Notes: generated from the sequence alone by a model not told the origin. Counted from the stretch's first letter, positions 1-7,122 are shown. The stretch is DNA of 8,540 bases from Cytophagales bacterium (GCA_022360235.1 JAKSDE010000277.1:1-8540); one strand, 5' to 3'. Translations and numbers: made by a program.

Positions 1-400
1 CGACCCCACCTGACCTATCTTGTATGCCTTTTGCTAGCACGCTCAGCACCCTGGCTCTTTACCCCAGCACCAGCTAGGCAGTTTGTAAGCTCTTGCTATA
101 AAGCGCTTACGGCGGGCCCACCGCCATCTCATTTACAGCAGGCAAAGAACGTTTTCGTTCCCTACTTCGTGACACACTCACCCCTGAGCCGCGGGCTCGA
201 CCTTCGAGGTTAGCGTTTTCGAGGCCCCCTATGTGTTCGTTTTCCCTACGACCTAATACTTCGCCTCACCCTGAGGTGAGTTTGTCGGTAGGCTTCAACC
301 TCTTGATTTCTGGCCATGCTGCTACCCAAGCTACAGGTTTTGGACTTTTAACCTGGCAGGTCTATCTCCTGCTGAAAATACCAGCCTTTGCTGGACACAC
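1..400 (-). mobile_element. Group II intron, 5' part (ribozyme domain I), cut by window edge
   Basis: Read on the minus strand, the element begins at base 400 with GTGTG, the conserved GUGYG 5' end of group II introns. A short hairpin (CCAGC-AAA-GGCTGG) follows, as in the GTGYGYCCAG openings of many bacterial group II introns. Further in are blocks typical of bacterial domain I, such as the GTAGGGAAAACGAACACAT stretch around 229-247. Many GC-rich self-complementary stretches follow (for example GGTCGAGCCCGCGGCTC around 185-203). The sequence is visibly richer in GC than the neighbouring genes and has no convincing protein frame. The intron-encoded reverse transcriptase, normally in domain IV, would lie beyond the left edge, so whether the intron is complete cannot be judged. 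The 5' exon is non-coding DNA downstream of tRNA-Val. Identification rests on the 5' consensus and overall pattern, not on a folded model. Confidence 0.8.
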
Positions 401-476
401 AACTAGGAACTAAAAAAATAGAACAATCGAGCGTTATGAAGGGTCGACTAGTTAACATATGGGCTTATCAAGTTTG

Positions 477-551
477 TGGGTCCTGCAGGATTCGAACCTG
501 CGACCCCCTGCTTGTAAGGCAGGTGCTCTGAACCAACTGAGCTAAGAACCC
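477..551 (-). tRNA. tRNA-Val (anticodon UAC)
   Basis: A complete cloverleaf can be drawn on the minus strand. The acceptor stem GGGTTCT pairs with AGGACCC (one G-U pair) and is followed by discriminator A at 477. The D arm is GCTC...GAGC with an AGTTGG loop. The anticodon stem CCTGC/GCAGG encloses loop CTTACAA, giving anticodon TAC, which reads GTA-type valine codons. The T arm is GCAGG-TTCGAAT-CCTGC. The 3' CCA is not encoded, since the bases after the discriminator read CAA. A promoter-like TATATTTG lies about ten bases upstream of the 5' end. All stems are intact, so the gene looks functional. Confidence 0.96.
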
Positions 552-561
552 CTTTGTGACG

Positions 562-569
562 CAAATATA
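562..569 (-). promoter_or_regulatory. -7 promoter element of tRNA-Val
   Basis: On the minus strand this reads TATATTTG, an exact match to the Bacteroidota -7 consensus TAnnTTTG. It ends about ten bases before the first base of the tRNA, where a start site would be expected. No TTG at the usual -33 distance is present, so the call rests on the -7 element and position alone. The identical octamer precedes lgt and fur. Confidence 0.5.
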
Positions 570-918
570 GCAAAGCTAAACAAATTTGGTAGTACGCAAT
601 GGTAAAAAGTTAAAATAAAGTTGCTCGATATACTCTGTGAGTACCGTATTTGACTATAAGCGGTAAACAATGACTAAATGGAAGCAATTCCTGCCTCGTT
701 TTCTACAGACCTTATTGACTTGGCGTTTCCTATAGGTTGTGTAGCGTACCTCCTAACGTTCTAATCAACACCAGGAAGATTTTGTTTTATGAGTCCAGTT
801 TTACGTAACTTTTGAACATTTTTCTCTGTGGGTATACTTTGGAGAACAGTATCAGAGCGTCCATAGGAAACAATAAAAAAACAGTGACTTATTATAAGAA
901 TTGAAGTATAAGGTTGTT
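570..918. other. Gene-free stretch between tRNA-Val and infC
   Basis: About 350 AT-rich bases separate the divergently transcribed tRNA-Val and infC. thrS, which often precedes infC in other bacteria, is absent. The longest open frame (minus strand, about 761-943, 60 codons) has no recognisable motif, no start context and no homologue I can name; I treat it as chance. I see no RNA gene, repeat or insertion-sequence end here. It may be decayed sequence. Confidence 0.6.
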
Positions 919-948
919 TTTGATTCTCAAAAATTACCCTCATATTTG
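919..948 (+). promoter_or_regulatory. Putative promoter of infC-rpmI-rplT
   Basis: TTTG at 919-922 is followed after 18 bases by CATATTTG at 941-948, one mismatch from the Bacteroidota -7 consensus TAnnTTTG. Transcription would start near 955, giving a leader of about 15 to 30 bases before the proposed non-canonical infC starts at 970 or 985. The position fits an infC frame that begins well before the GTG at 1078. Confidence 0.45.
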
Positions 949-984
949 TATCTTTAATTTTAAAGTTTCATAAAAGTAAACCAA

Positions 985-1539
985 ATCAACAAACCAAGAA
1001 GACAAGTATTCCGTAGGAAGGCGGGAGAACCTTATTATAAGGTAAACAGAGGGATTACTGCTTCGACAGTAAGACTTGTGGGAGAAAATGTTAAGACGGA
1101 TATTTATCCACTGCAAGAAGCCTTACAGATTGCTGAAGCGCAAGCGCTAGATTTAGTAGAAGTTTCGCCTAAAGCGGATCCACCTGTATGCAAGGTAGTC
1201 GATTACGCTAAATTTAAATACGAGTACAAAAAAAGACAAAAGGCGCTGAAGGCAAAGGTCCATAAAACAGTGGTAAAAGAGATTCGCTTTGGACCTAATA
1301 CCGATGATCATGATTTTAACTTTAAGCTAAATCATGCGATCAAATTTCTGAAAGACGGGGCCAAAGTAAAAGTATATGTACAGTTTGTAGGAAGAGCTAT
1401 CGTATTTAAAGAAAGAGGAAAACTGTTGCTACTAAAGTTTGCACAGGCCTTAGAAGCATATGGGAAAATAGAGCAGTTACCCAAGATGGAAGGGAAGCGA
1501 ATGATATTGACAGTATTGCCCAAGCGTATTAATAAATAA
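985..1539 (+). CDS. infC: Translation initiation factor IF-3
   Basis: IF-3 binds the 30S ribosomal subunit, prevents premature 50S joining and checks the start codon-initiator tRNA pairing. The N-domain signature appears as YYKVNRGITASTVRLVGENV and continues through LDLVEVSP and PPVCKVVDYAKFKYEYKKRQ. A basic linker leads to the C-domain (VVKEIRFGPNTDDHDFNFKL, then GRAIVFKERG, ending MEGKRMILTVLPKR). The only standard start in frame, GTG 1078, would fall inside the conserved RLVGEN segment and delete about 25 conserved residues. The frame is open upstream to a TAA at 961-963, and between about 950 and 1075 there is no ATG, GTG or TTG usable in this frame. I therefore place the start at ATC 985 (184 residues); ATA 970 is the alternative. 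IF-3 selects against such codons, which is how E. coli infC (AUU start) autoregulates. The gene heads the infC-rpmI-rplT cluster. The product is certain; the exact start is not. Confidence 0.93.
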   Translation: MNKPRRQVFRRKAGEPYYKVNRGITASTVRLVGENVKTDIYPLQEALQIAEAQALDLVEVSPKADPPVCKVVDYAKFKYEYKKRQKALKAKVHKTVVKEIRFGPNTDDHDFNFKLNHAIKFLKDGAKVKVYVQFVGRAIVFKERGKLLLLKFAQALEAYGKIEQLPKMEGKRMILTVLPKRINK

Positions 1540-1643
1540 AGTGGGCTGAAAGTGTTTTCGTTGAGGTAAGTTCGATGCTACATACATCCCTTGCAGACCC
1601 CTAAAAAGAGGTTATTCATGCTAACTAAAGAGTGAAAGCACAT

Positions 1644-1667
1644 TTAGCTACTAAGGTACTTAGCTAA
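1644..1667 (+). promoter_or_regulatory. Possible small hairpin in rpmI leader
   Basis: In the 145-base gap between infC and rpmI, CTAAG-GTA-CTTAG (1651-1663) can fold into a 5-bp hairpin. It is flanked by two copies of TTAGCTA, whose TAGCTA core is itself palindromic, so alternative pairings are possible. In several bacteria L20 represses the rpmI-rplT messenger by binding a leader structure that mimics its 23S rRNA site. Whether this hairpin plays that part is a guess; it is short and lacks other support. Confidence 0.2.
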
Positions 1668-1684
1668 GATCAAAACAGATAAAA

Positions 1685-1879
1685 ATGCCAAAAGTCAAAA
1701 CCCATTCAGGTGCTAAAAAAAGATTTAAACAAAAAGACACAGGAAAGATTAAGCGAAAGCATGCTTTCAAAAGGCATAATTTAGACAAAAAAGAAACAAA
1801 ACAGAAAAGAAGACTTACACATATGACACTCGTCCATGAAGCAGATAAGCCAAGAATACGTAAAATGTTGCATGTTTGA
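1685..1879 (+). CDS. rpmI: 50S ribosomal protein L35
   Basis: A 64-residue, very basic protein of the usual L35 length, a component of the large ribosomal subunit. It opens with [15 protein letters not shown], the family signature (MPKxKTxxxxxKRFK), followed by [15 protein letters not shown] and a second basic stretch [12 protein letters not shown]. The ending [11 protein letters not shown] matches the usual L35 C-terminus. The ATG is unambiguous, and no Shine-Dalgarno sequence precedes it (AACAGATAAAA), as is common in Bacteroidota. It sits 145 bases after infC and 38 bases before rplT, the classic gene order, and no separate promoter-like element was seen, so it is probably co-transcribed with both. 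Confidence 0.97.
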   Translation: MPKVKTHSGAKKRFKQKDTGKIKRKHAFKRHNLDKKETKQKRRLTHMTLVHEADKPRIRKMLHV

Positions 1880-1917
1880 GTAGCGTCTTTTTTACTAGGT
1901 CAAAAAGTGAATAAAAA

Positions 1918-2262
1918 ATGCCAAAAGCTAATAACATAGTTGCTGCGAAAGCACGTAGAAAAAGAATTTTGCAGCTAGCCAAAGGCTACTGGGGAAGCAG
2001 AAAAAATGTATGGACAGTAGCGAAGAACGCCGTTGAGAAGGGTTTACAATATGCTTATAGAGACCGGAAAGTTAAAAAAAGAAAGTTTAGAGAGCTATGG
2101 ATTCAACGAATCAATGCTGCTGCTAGAGAAGAAGGCTTGACTTATTCCCAGTTAATGTGTAAAATTAAGGAGAGAAACATTGAACTTAATAGAAAGGTTT
2201 TGGCAGACCTTGCAATGAACGATGCGGAAGCTTTTAAAGGCGTTGTAAAGCAACTAAAGTAA
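1918..2262 (+). CDS. rplT: 50S ribosomal protein L20
   Basis: A 114-residue protein of normal L20 length. L20 binds 23S rRNA early in large-subunit assembly. The sequence shows the family pattern: a basic N-terminal extension ([20 protein letters not shown]), then [40 protein letters not shown] and a C-terminal globular part including [27 protein letters not shown]. The ATG lies 38 bases after the rpmI stop. It is the last ribosomal gene of the cluster. In some bacteria this protein also represses translation of its own operon; no clear binding structure was identified here. Confidence 0.97.
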   Translation: MPKANNIVAAKARRKRILQLAKGYWGSRKNVWTVAKNAVEKGLQYAYRDRKVKKRKFRELWIQRINAAAREEGLTYSQLMCKIKERNIELNRKVLADLAMNDAEAFKGVVKQLK

Positions 2263-2332
2263 GCAAGGCGTACAAAGCTGTAGTGCGGGAGGCACCCTAT
2301 ATTGTCAATGTAGCTCAAAAACACTTGATAAT

Positions 2333-3904
2333 ATGGACAAACTCCTTCATTTCTTTCTTACCCTACCGTGGTGGGGATATGTTATTGTATTCATCCTTCT
2401 GGTTGGCATTCGAGATATATTTCTTAATAAGAAACATGCTATAAGCCATAACTTTCCTGTCATTGGCCACCTAAGATACTTCTTAGAACAAATTGGACCA
2501 GAACTAAGACAATATATTGTAGCTAGCAATCGGGAAGAGCTACCCTTCAACAGAAACCAGCGTTCGTGGGTATATGCCTCCTCTAAAAAGGAAAATAATT
2601 TTCAGGGATTTGGAAGTGACCATGATCAGTTGAGTCTGAACTACACTTTCATTAAACCTAGTTTATTTCCCTATCGGCCGCCCGAAGGGCACTTTCATTA
2701 CATAGAAAAAAGTGTTATACCTTGTGCGAAAGTAATAGGACAGTACCATCAAAGAAAGCGACCTTTCAGGCCCTACTCAATTGTGAATATATCAGCCATG
2801 AGTTTTGGGTCGCTATCAGCCAATGCTATCACTGCTTTAAACAAAGGTGCCTTAAAAGCAGGGTGTTATCATAATACCGGTGAAGGAAGCCTTTCTCCTT
2901 ACCATACCCATGGTGCTGATATAGTTTTACAAATTGGAACAGGTTATTTTGGTGTGAGAGACGATAAAGGTAATTTCGTCCTGCGTAAGTTAGTTGAACT
3001 AGTAGAGAAGTATCCATTTATAAGAGCGATTGAAATTAAGCTTTCTCAAGGAGCTAAGCCTGGAGAAGGAGGAATTCTACCCGCAGCCAAGATTAGTAAA
3101 GAAATCGCGGCCGTAAGGCAAGTTCCTAGGGGAAAAGACGTATTTTCGCCACCTGGTCATACTGCCTTTGGGAATGTAGCTGAGATGATTGACTTTATCG
3201 AGAAAATTGCTGCTACTACAGGTCTTCCTGTAGGCATCAAATCTGCTGTTGGTAGGCTTGAGCTGTGGGAAGAGTTGACTACCCTCATGCAGAAAAAAGA
3301 CAAAGGGCCTGACTTTATCACTATTGATGGCGGAGAGGGAGGTACAGGGGCAGCGCCTCCTGCCTTTGCCAACTATGTCTCCCTACCTTTTATTTATGCT
3401 TTTCCTAATGTATATCAGTTGTTTGCTGCTAAGCAACTAACAGAAAGAACTGTATTCATCGGTGCAGGCAAGCTGGGGTTTCCTTATAGTGCCTTGATGG
3501 CTTTTGCAATGGGAGTAGACCTCATGAATGTAGCGAGAGAGGCCATGCTGGCAATAGGATGCATTCAAGCCCAACGCTGCCATACCAACCAGTGTCCTGC
3601 AGGCGTGGCTACACAAAACAAATGGCTGCAGGCAGGCTTGAATCCAACCCTAAAGTCAGAAAGATTTTGTAACTACATCCAAACCTTGAATACGCAGATT
3701 CTTCAAATTACCCATGCTTGTGGTTATGAACACCCCAGCCAGATGACCATGGAAGATGTACAGGTTAATACAGGTACGGACAAGCTCAGTAAGTCTTTGA
3801 AAGAAATCTACCAGTATGACAAAACACCGGTGGCCTTTAAAGACACCAAAGAAGTAGTAACCTGTCCACACTTAGGAGGCCTTGCAGATTCTTCCCTGGA
3901 CTAG
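2333..3904 (+). CDS. Membrane-anchored FMN-binding glutamate synthase family protein
   Basis: A 523-residue protein corresponding to the central FMN/[3Fe-4S] domain of glutamate synthase (GltB), without the glutaminase domain and without the C-terminal beta-helix domain. Residues about 4-31 form one hydrophobic segment (HFFLTLPWWGYVIVFILLVGI), so the enzyme is probably tethered to the inner membrane. FMN-barrel motifs follow: SAMSFGSLSANA near 152, HNTGEGSLSPYH near 178, QGAKPGEGG near 238 and IDGGEGGTGAAP at 331-342. Cysteines 410, 416 and 421 have the C-x5-C-x4-C spacing of the glutamate synthase iron-sulfur site, within CIQAQRCHTNQCPAGVATQ. The fold and cofactors are well supported; the reaction is not. 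Stand-alone proteins of this type (B. subtilis YerD-like) have no firmly established substrate, and no gltD partner is in the window. The gene begins 70 bases after rplT, so read-through is possible, and converges on nuoK. Confidence 0.9.
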   Translation: MDKLLHFFLTLPWWGYVIVFILLVGIRDIFLNKKHAISHNFPVIGHLRYFLEQIGPELRQYIVASNREELPFNRNQRSWVYASSKKENNFQGFGSDHDQLSLNYTFIKPSLFPYRPPEGHFHYIEKSVIPCAKVIGQYHQRKRPFRPYSIVNISAMSFGSLSANAITALNKGALKAGCYHNTGEGSLSPYHTHGADIVLQIGTGYFGVRDDKGNFVLRKLVELVEKYPFIRAIEIKLSQGAKPGEGGILPAAKISKEIAAVRQVPRGKDVFSPPGHTAFGNVAEMIDFIEKIAATTGLPVGIKSAVGRLELWEELTTLMQKKDKGPDFITIDGGEGGTGAAPPAFANYVSLPFIYAFPNVYQLFAAKQLTERTVFIGAGKLGFPYSALMAFAMGVDLMNVAREAMLAIGCIQAQRCHTNQCPAGVATQNKWLQAGLNPTLKSERFCNYIQTLNTQILQITHACGYEHPSQMTMEDVQVNTGTDKLSKSLKEIYQYDKTPVAFKDTKEVVTCPHLGGLADSSLD

Positions 3905-3924
3905 CTTGACCACCTTGTTAGGTT

Positions 3925-4233
3925 TTACTCCTCTTTCAACCTTTTAATACGATCTATGTCGATCGTCTGATAGTACTGATAAATCTTTAGAATAATAGCC
4001 AATCCTATCGCTACCTCACAAACCGTCACCACAAGGATGAATAATACAAATAATTGTCCTTGTACAGCATCTACATCATAACTACTAAATACAATGAAGT
4101 TAAGGTTAGCTGCATTAAGCATCAGTTCAATCCCTATTAGAAGAAGAATGGCATTCTTTTTAGTAATTACAATAGCTAACCCTACACAAAATAAAAACGC
4201 ACTGATGCTTAAAAGATAAGTAACTGGGTCCAT
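3925..4233 (-). CDS. nuoK: NADH-quinone oxidoreductase subunit K
   Basis: A 102-residue membrane protein with three hydrophobic helices, the normal size of NuoK. NuoK is one of the proton-translocating membrane subunits of respiratory complex I, related to MrpC/MnhC. Helix 2 carries IGIELMLNAANLNFI with Glu36, and helix 3 carries Glu73 (TVCEVAIGLAI). These correspond to the conserved membrane glutamates Glu36 and Glu72 of E. coli NuoK. The motif IELMLNAxNLxF favours NuoK over MrpC. The ATG at 4233 gives a standard N-terminus. Its usual neighbours nuoJ and nuoL are absent on both sides; it lies 55 bases downstream of nnr in the same direction and ends 20 bases from the convergent glutamate synthase-like gene. 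It may be co-transcribed with nnr. The remaining nuo genes must lie elsewhere, or the complex is incomplete. Confidence 0.92.
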   Translation of the reverse strand: MDPVTYLLSISAFLFCVGLAIVITKKNAILLLIGIELMLNAANLNFIVFSSYDVDAVQGQLFVLFILVVTVCEVAIGLAIILKIYQYYQTIDIDRIKRLKEE

Positions 4234-4288
4234 GGACTTTTAGGCAAAATAAAAAGAAGTAGGCAACGATCCATCATGCATGTTAGAT

Positions 4289-5797
4289 TTAGTTTAAAAG
4301 TTCCAACCAAGCCTTTCCAAGATGGGCAGTAATATCAGAAGCGATAAGTGCCATGGGTCCGTTTGCGTATGCTGCTAGGTCACCTGCGCGACCATGGAGA
4401 TATACCCCAATGAGACAAGCAGCTTTGGGCGTATAACCTTGGGCAAGAAGGCCCGTGATCATACCTGTTAACACATCACCACTGCCTGCAGTAGCCATAC
4501 CTGGATTGCCCGTACTATTGAAGTATAGCTTGCCATCAGGACAGGCAATTGAGGTATGTGCTCCTTTAAGCACAATAAAAATATGATGCTGCCTTGCTTT
4601 TTCCTTTAGCTGAAGATGACGATCATAGTCACTAGCAGAGGCGCCAAACAATCGTTCAAACTCTTTAGGATGGGGCGTCAAGATACTGTGACTAGGAACA
4701 AGCGATAAACAAGGAGGATTTTTTGAAAGCAAATTCAAAGCATCTGCATCTAATACAAGTGGCCTCGGGGCATTTTGAAGTAATGCTTTAAGCAGCTTCG
4801 CAGTATCCCCCTGTTGTCCTATACCAGGCCCTATACCTATTGCCTGGTACTTATCAAGCACTTGAAGGGTTGAAAGGTAATCCTCTGTAGGGTCGGTTGC
4901 TACCATCGCTTCAGGAACTGTATGCTGTAATATTTCATAGCCACAAGCAGGAATATGTATATCTAGGAGTCCAGCGCCACTTCTTAGACAAGCCTTGGCA
5001 GCTAATACAGCTGCACCTATCTTACCTTTGCTACCGACCACTAAAAGCGCATGCCCAAAATGCCCTTTATGCGCAAACTTAGGTCTAGGTCGAATAAGGT
5101 TAGCTATCATGTCTTTCGTTAAATAGAAATACGGTGTTTCCACTTTTTTTAGGAAGTCAGGATGTAGCCCAATAGCTAGGTGATGCCATTCTCCTACAAA
5201 AGAAGCATAATCAACTAAGAGAAAACTAAGCTTGGGTGCCTCAAATGTTAATGTATAGGTAGCTTGAATAATAGGGAGAGCTGTATTGTTACGATTGTCT
5301 TCTGCCAACAAACCAGAAGGAAGGTCAATAGCGATCACTGGGCAGCTTAGTTCATTAATAGCGCTGATTACCTTCGCTGCTATACCTTTTACAGGTCGAC
5401 GAAGGCCTGTGCCGAATAAGCAGTCTATGATAATACACGCTTCCTCGATGCAGGGTAACGCTTGCCCCTCATGAATAGCTTGAGGCGTGACTCCTACCTC
5501 CTTTAAGCGTTGTACATTGACACGAAAGTCATCTGTACTTTGCTCCGTATAATGTACTACATAAACCTTTACTTTATACCTTGCCTGATGCAGAAGTCGT
5601 GCTATCACCAAGCCATCCCCTCCATTGTTGCCTATACCACAAAAAAGTGTAAAAGAAGTAGGAAGGGCAAAACGTGCTTTTATCCAGGCAAAACACTGCG
5701 TAGCAGCACGTTCCATAAGAGCTATCGAGGTAATAGGCTCATGTTGGATAGTATACTGATCTGCTGCTCGAATTTGCTGGCTCGTAAGGATTTTCAT
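4289..5797 (-). CDS. nnr: Bifunctional NAD(P)H-hydrate epimerase / ADP-dependent NAD(P)H-hydrate dehydratase
   Basis: This fusion repairs hydrated NAD(P)H: the N-domain (NnrE, YjeF_N) interconverts the R and S epimers, and the C-domain (NnrD, a ribokinase-like fold) dehydrates the S form using ADP. With the start chosen here the protein has 502 residues, normal for the fused form. The N-domain shows GIGNNGGDG at 54-62 and later DCLFGTGLRRPVKG and IDLPSGLLAED. The C-domain shows FAHKGHFGHALLVVGS, IGIGPGIG, LVLDADALNLL, LTPHPKEFERLFG and NPGMATAGSGDVLTG at 431-445, with Asp441 the likely key acidic residue. The frame is open upstream to an ATG at 5857. I prefer ATG 5797 because MKILTSQQIRAADQYTI is the usual family start and because a -7 element at 5840-5833 lies between the two. 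It is followed by nuoK in the same direction. Confidence 0.94.
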   Translation of the reverse strand: MKILTSQQIRAADQYTIQHEPITSIALMERAATQCFAWIKARFALPTSFTLFCGIGNNGGDGLVIARLLHQARYKVKVYVVHYTEQSTDDFRVNVQRLKEVGVTPQAIHEGQALPCIEEACIIIDCLFGTGLRRPVKGIAAKVISAINELSCPVIAIDLPSGLLAEDNRNNTALPIIQATYTLTFEAPKLSFLLVDYASFVGEWHHLAIGLHPDFLKKVETPYFYLTKDMIANLIRPRPKFAHKGHFGHALLVVGSKGKIGAAVLAAKACLRSGAGLLDIHIPACGYEILQHTVPEAMVATDPTEDYLSTLQVLDKYQAIGIGPGIGQQGDTAKLLKALLQNAPRPLVLDADALNLLSKNPPCLSLVPSHSILTPHPKEFERLFGASASDYDRHLQLKEKARQHHIFIVLKGAHTSIACPDGKLYFNSTGNPGMATAGSGDVLTGMITGLLAQGYTPKAACLIGVYLHGRAGDLAAYANGPMALIASDITAHLGKAWLELLN

Positions 5798-5832
5798 GCT
5801 CAAGTTTTCTATAAATATAGACACTAAGAAGC

Positions 5833-5840
5833 CAAATTTA
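5833..5840 (-). promoter_or_regulatory. -7 promoter element of nnr
   Basis: The minus strand reads TAAATTTG, matching the Bacteroidota -7 consensus TAnnTTTG. It lies 35 bases upstream of the ATG at 5797, so transcription would start near 5826. It sits downstream of the alternative ATG at 5857, which it therefore argues against. No TTG was seen at the expected -33 distance. Confidence 0.4.
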
Positions 5841-5952
5841 TCCCCCTTCAACAGCACTCGCTAAGCTAGCTTCATCTTAGAAAAGATACTACATAACTCG
5901 TAAATTCCCTTGACTTTCTTTATAACTTGCCCTTTGCCTTTCTCACCCACGC

Positions 5953-7122
5953 TCATTTTGTGGGGCGTGCTTTTCTGACGTAGAGTAAAAGAATTATACC
6001 AGCAATCACTAACGGAACACTTAGCCATTGACCCATATTGAGCGGAATATTATCTTCAAAAGTTACCTGGTTTTCTTTGATAAACTCATAGAAGAATCGT
6101 AAACCAAAGAGAATAATTAAAAAGGATGCTATTAATTCACCTTCCTTGATATGTTCTTTTTTTCTTCTCCACCACCAAAAGAAAAAGAGAAATAGCAGAA
6201 ATGACGAAAGTGATTCATACAATTGCGCAGGATGACGAGGAATGCCTAAGGTGGTAATACGCGCTATATAAGCACCTTTTCTATTTTTTGATAAGGTATA
6301 ATGAAGGGGTTGTTCTATAGCTTCATACACATGTTCATTGATGAGGTTATCTTTAGTCAAGAGATATTTAACGTGTTCTTCTAAAAAACTTCTAACCGCT
6401 GCCTCTTCAAAGCCCACATTTTTAAAAGTAATTTCAAGCGTAATAGGTTGATAGTTTTCTTTGTTTTCTATCACAGTATCACTTTTGAAAACGGCTACCT
6501 TTGCTATACCTTCTGAGCTTTCTTGGAGTTGACTGCTAACATCTCTGGCAAATAAAACGCCGTAATCGTTATAGGTTGGTTTACCAATAATCTCAGCATT
6601 CATAAAATTACCGAGCCTTATGAAACAGCCTGCTAAAGCTACTACAATCACGATATGATCTAGTATCCATAAATAACTTTGTCCCTTTCTTTTGCTTTTA
6701 GTCATCTTACATTGGGGAGGTAGTAGTTGAAGACGAATATCATAGTTGGCATACAGATAAACAGCTATAAGTATACCTATCGCAGCCCCATGGCTTGCAA
6801 GACCTTGATAACCTACAAACTTGAACGTAGGTTCAAAAGATATGGGTAAGAAAATTTCAAGCGGATGTTTTGAAAAGTAAGCAAAATCATAAAATAATAC
6901 GTGCCCTAGCCGTGCTCCAATAACCGTAGCCAGTACGATGTATAGGGTCAACGTCTCCACCTCGCGTGCTGGCTTACCTTCTTGTTGAAAGATGTACATA
7001 CCTACTTTTTGACTTACTAAAAAGCCCGTTACAAAGAGTAAGCCATACCATCTAATACCAATGCTTCCTATGTCAAAAATAGTTGGGTTCACATTCCAAA
7101 TAATATAGTGTAGTAGGGGCAT
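5953..7122 (-). CDS. lgt: Phosphatidylglycerol-prolipoprotein diacylglyceryl transferase, with large insert
   Basis: Lgt is an inner-membrane enzyme that transfers diacylglycerol from phosphatidylglycerol to the lipobox cysteine of prolipoproteins, the first step of lipoprotein maturation. Using ATG 7122 the protein has 389 residues; E. coli Lgt has 291. It has several membrane helices. Family motifs include IRWYGLLFVTGF near 23-34, GARLGHVLFYD near 69-79, GLASHGAAIGIL at 107-118, FIRLGNFMNAEIIGKP at 167-182 (with the conserved Arg and the N-x-E), RHPAQLYES at 296-304 and LRFFYEFIKE at 341-350. The extra length lies between FMNAEIIGKP and RHPAQLYES: about 105 polar, charged residues (about 187-292) that probably form an extramembrane domain. 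Enlarged Lgt proteins occur elsewhere in the phylum. A TTG at 7143 could extend the frame by seven codons, but it coincides with the -7 element and is rejected. Confidence 0.95.
   Translation of the reverse strand: MPLLHYIIWNVNPTIFDIGSIGIRWYGLLFVTGFLVSQKVGMYIFQQEGKPAREVETLTLYIVLATVIGARLGHVLFYDFAYFSKHPLEIFLPISFEPTFKFVGYQGLASHGAAIGILIAVYLYANYDIRLQLLPPQCKMTKSKRKGQSYLWILDHIVIVVALAGCFIRLGNFMNAEIIGKPTYNDYGVLFARDVSSQLQESSEGIAKVAVFKSDTVIENKENYQPITLEITFKNVGFEEAAVRSFLEEHVKYLLTKDNLINEHVYEAIEQPLHYTLSKNRKGAYIARITTLGIPRHPAQLYESLSSFLLFLFFFWWWRRKKEHIKEGELIASFLIILFGLRFFYEFIKENQVTFEDNIPLNMGQWLSVPLVIAGIILLLYVRKARPTK

Noticed and set aside
31..413. Two 60-codon frames on the plus strand at the left edge
   Set aside because: They are antisense to the group II intron ribozyme, and their proline/serine-rich translations have no domain signature.
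761..943. Open frame of 60 codons on the minus strand between tRNA-Val and infC
   Set aside because: No recognisable motif or family, and its 5' end overlaps the putative infC promoter; such lengths arise by chance in AT-rich DNA.
2284..2294. Terminator hairpin after rplT
   Set aside because: The GTGC/GCAC pairing is only 4 bp and there is no T-run after it.
3912..3923. Terminator between the convergent glutamate synthase-like gene and nuoK (ACCT-TGTT-AGGT then TTT)
   Set aside because: The stem is only 4 bp and the T-run is short, which is not enough to call a terminator.
4234..4288. Separate promoter for nuoK (TTG then TATTTTG)
   Set aside because: The -7 candidate lacks one base of the TAnnTTTG spacing and the -33 distance is short; co-transcription with nnr is simpler.
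5798..5857. Twenty-residue N-terminal extension of nnr from ATG 5857
   Set aside because: The family normally starts at MKILT; the extension overlaps a -7 promoter element and shows no signal-peptide pattern.
5945..5974. Hairpin at the 3' end of lgt (CACGC/GCGTG)
   Set aside because: The pairing is weak with a long loop, competes with a CCCAC/GTGGG pairing, and is not followed by a T-tract on the coding strand.
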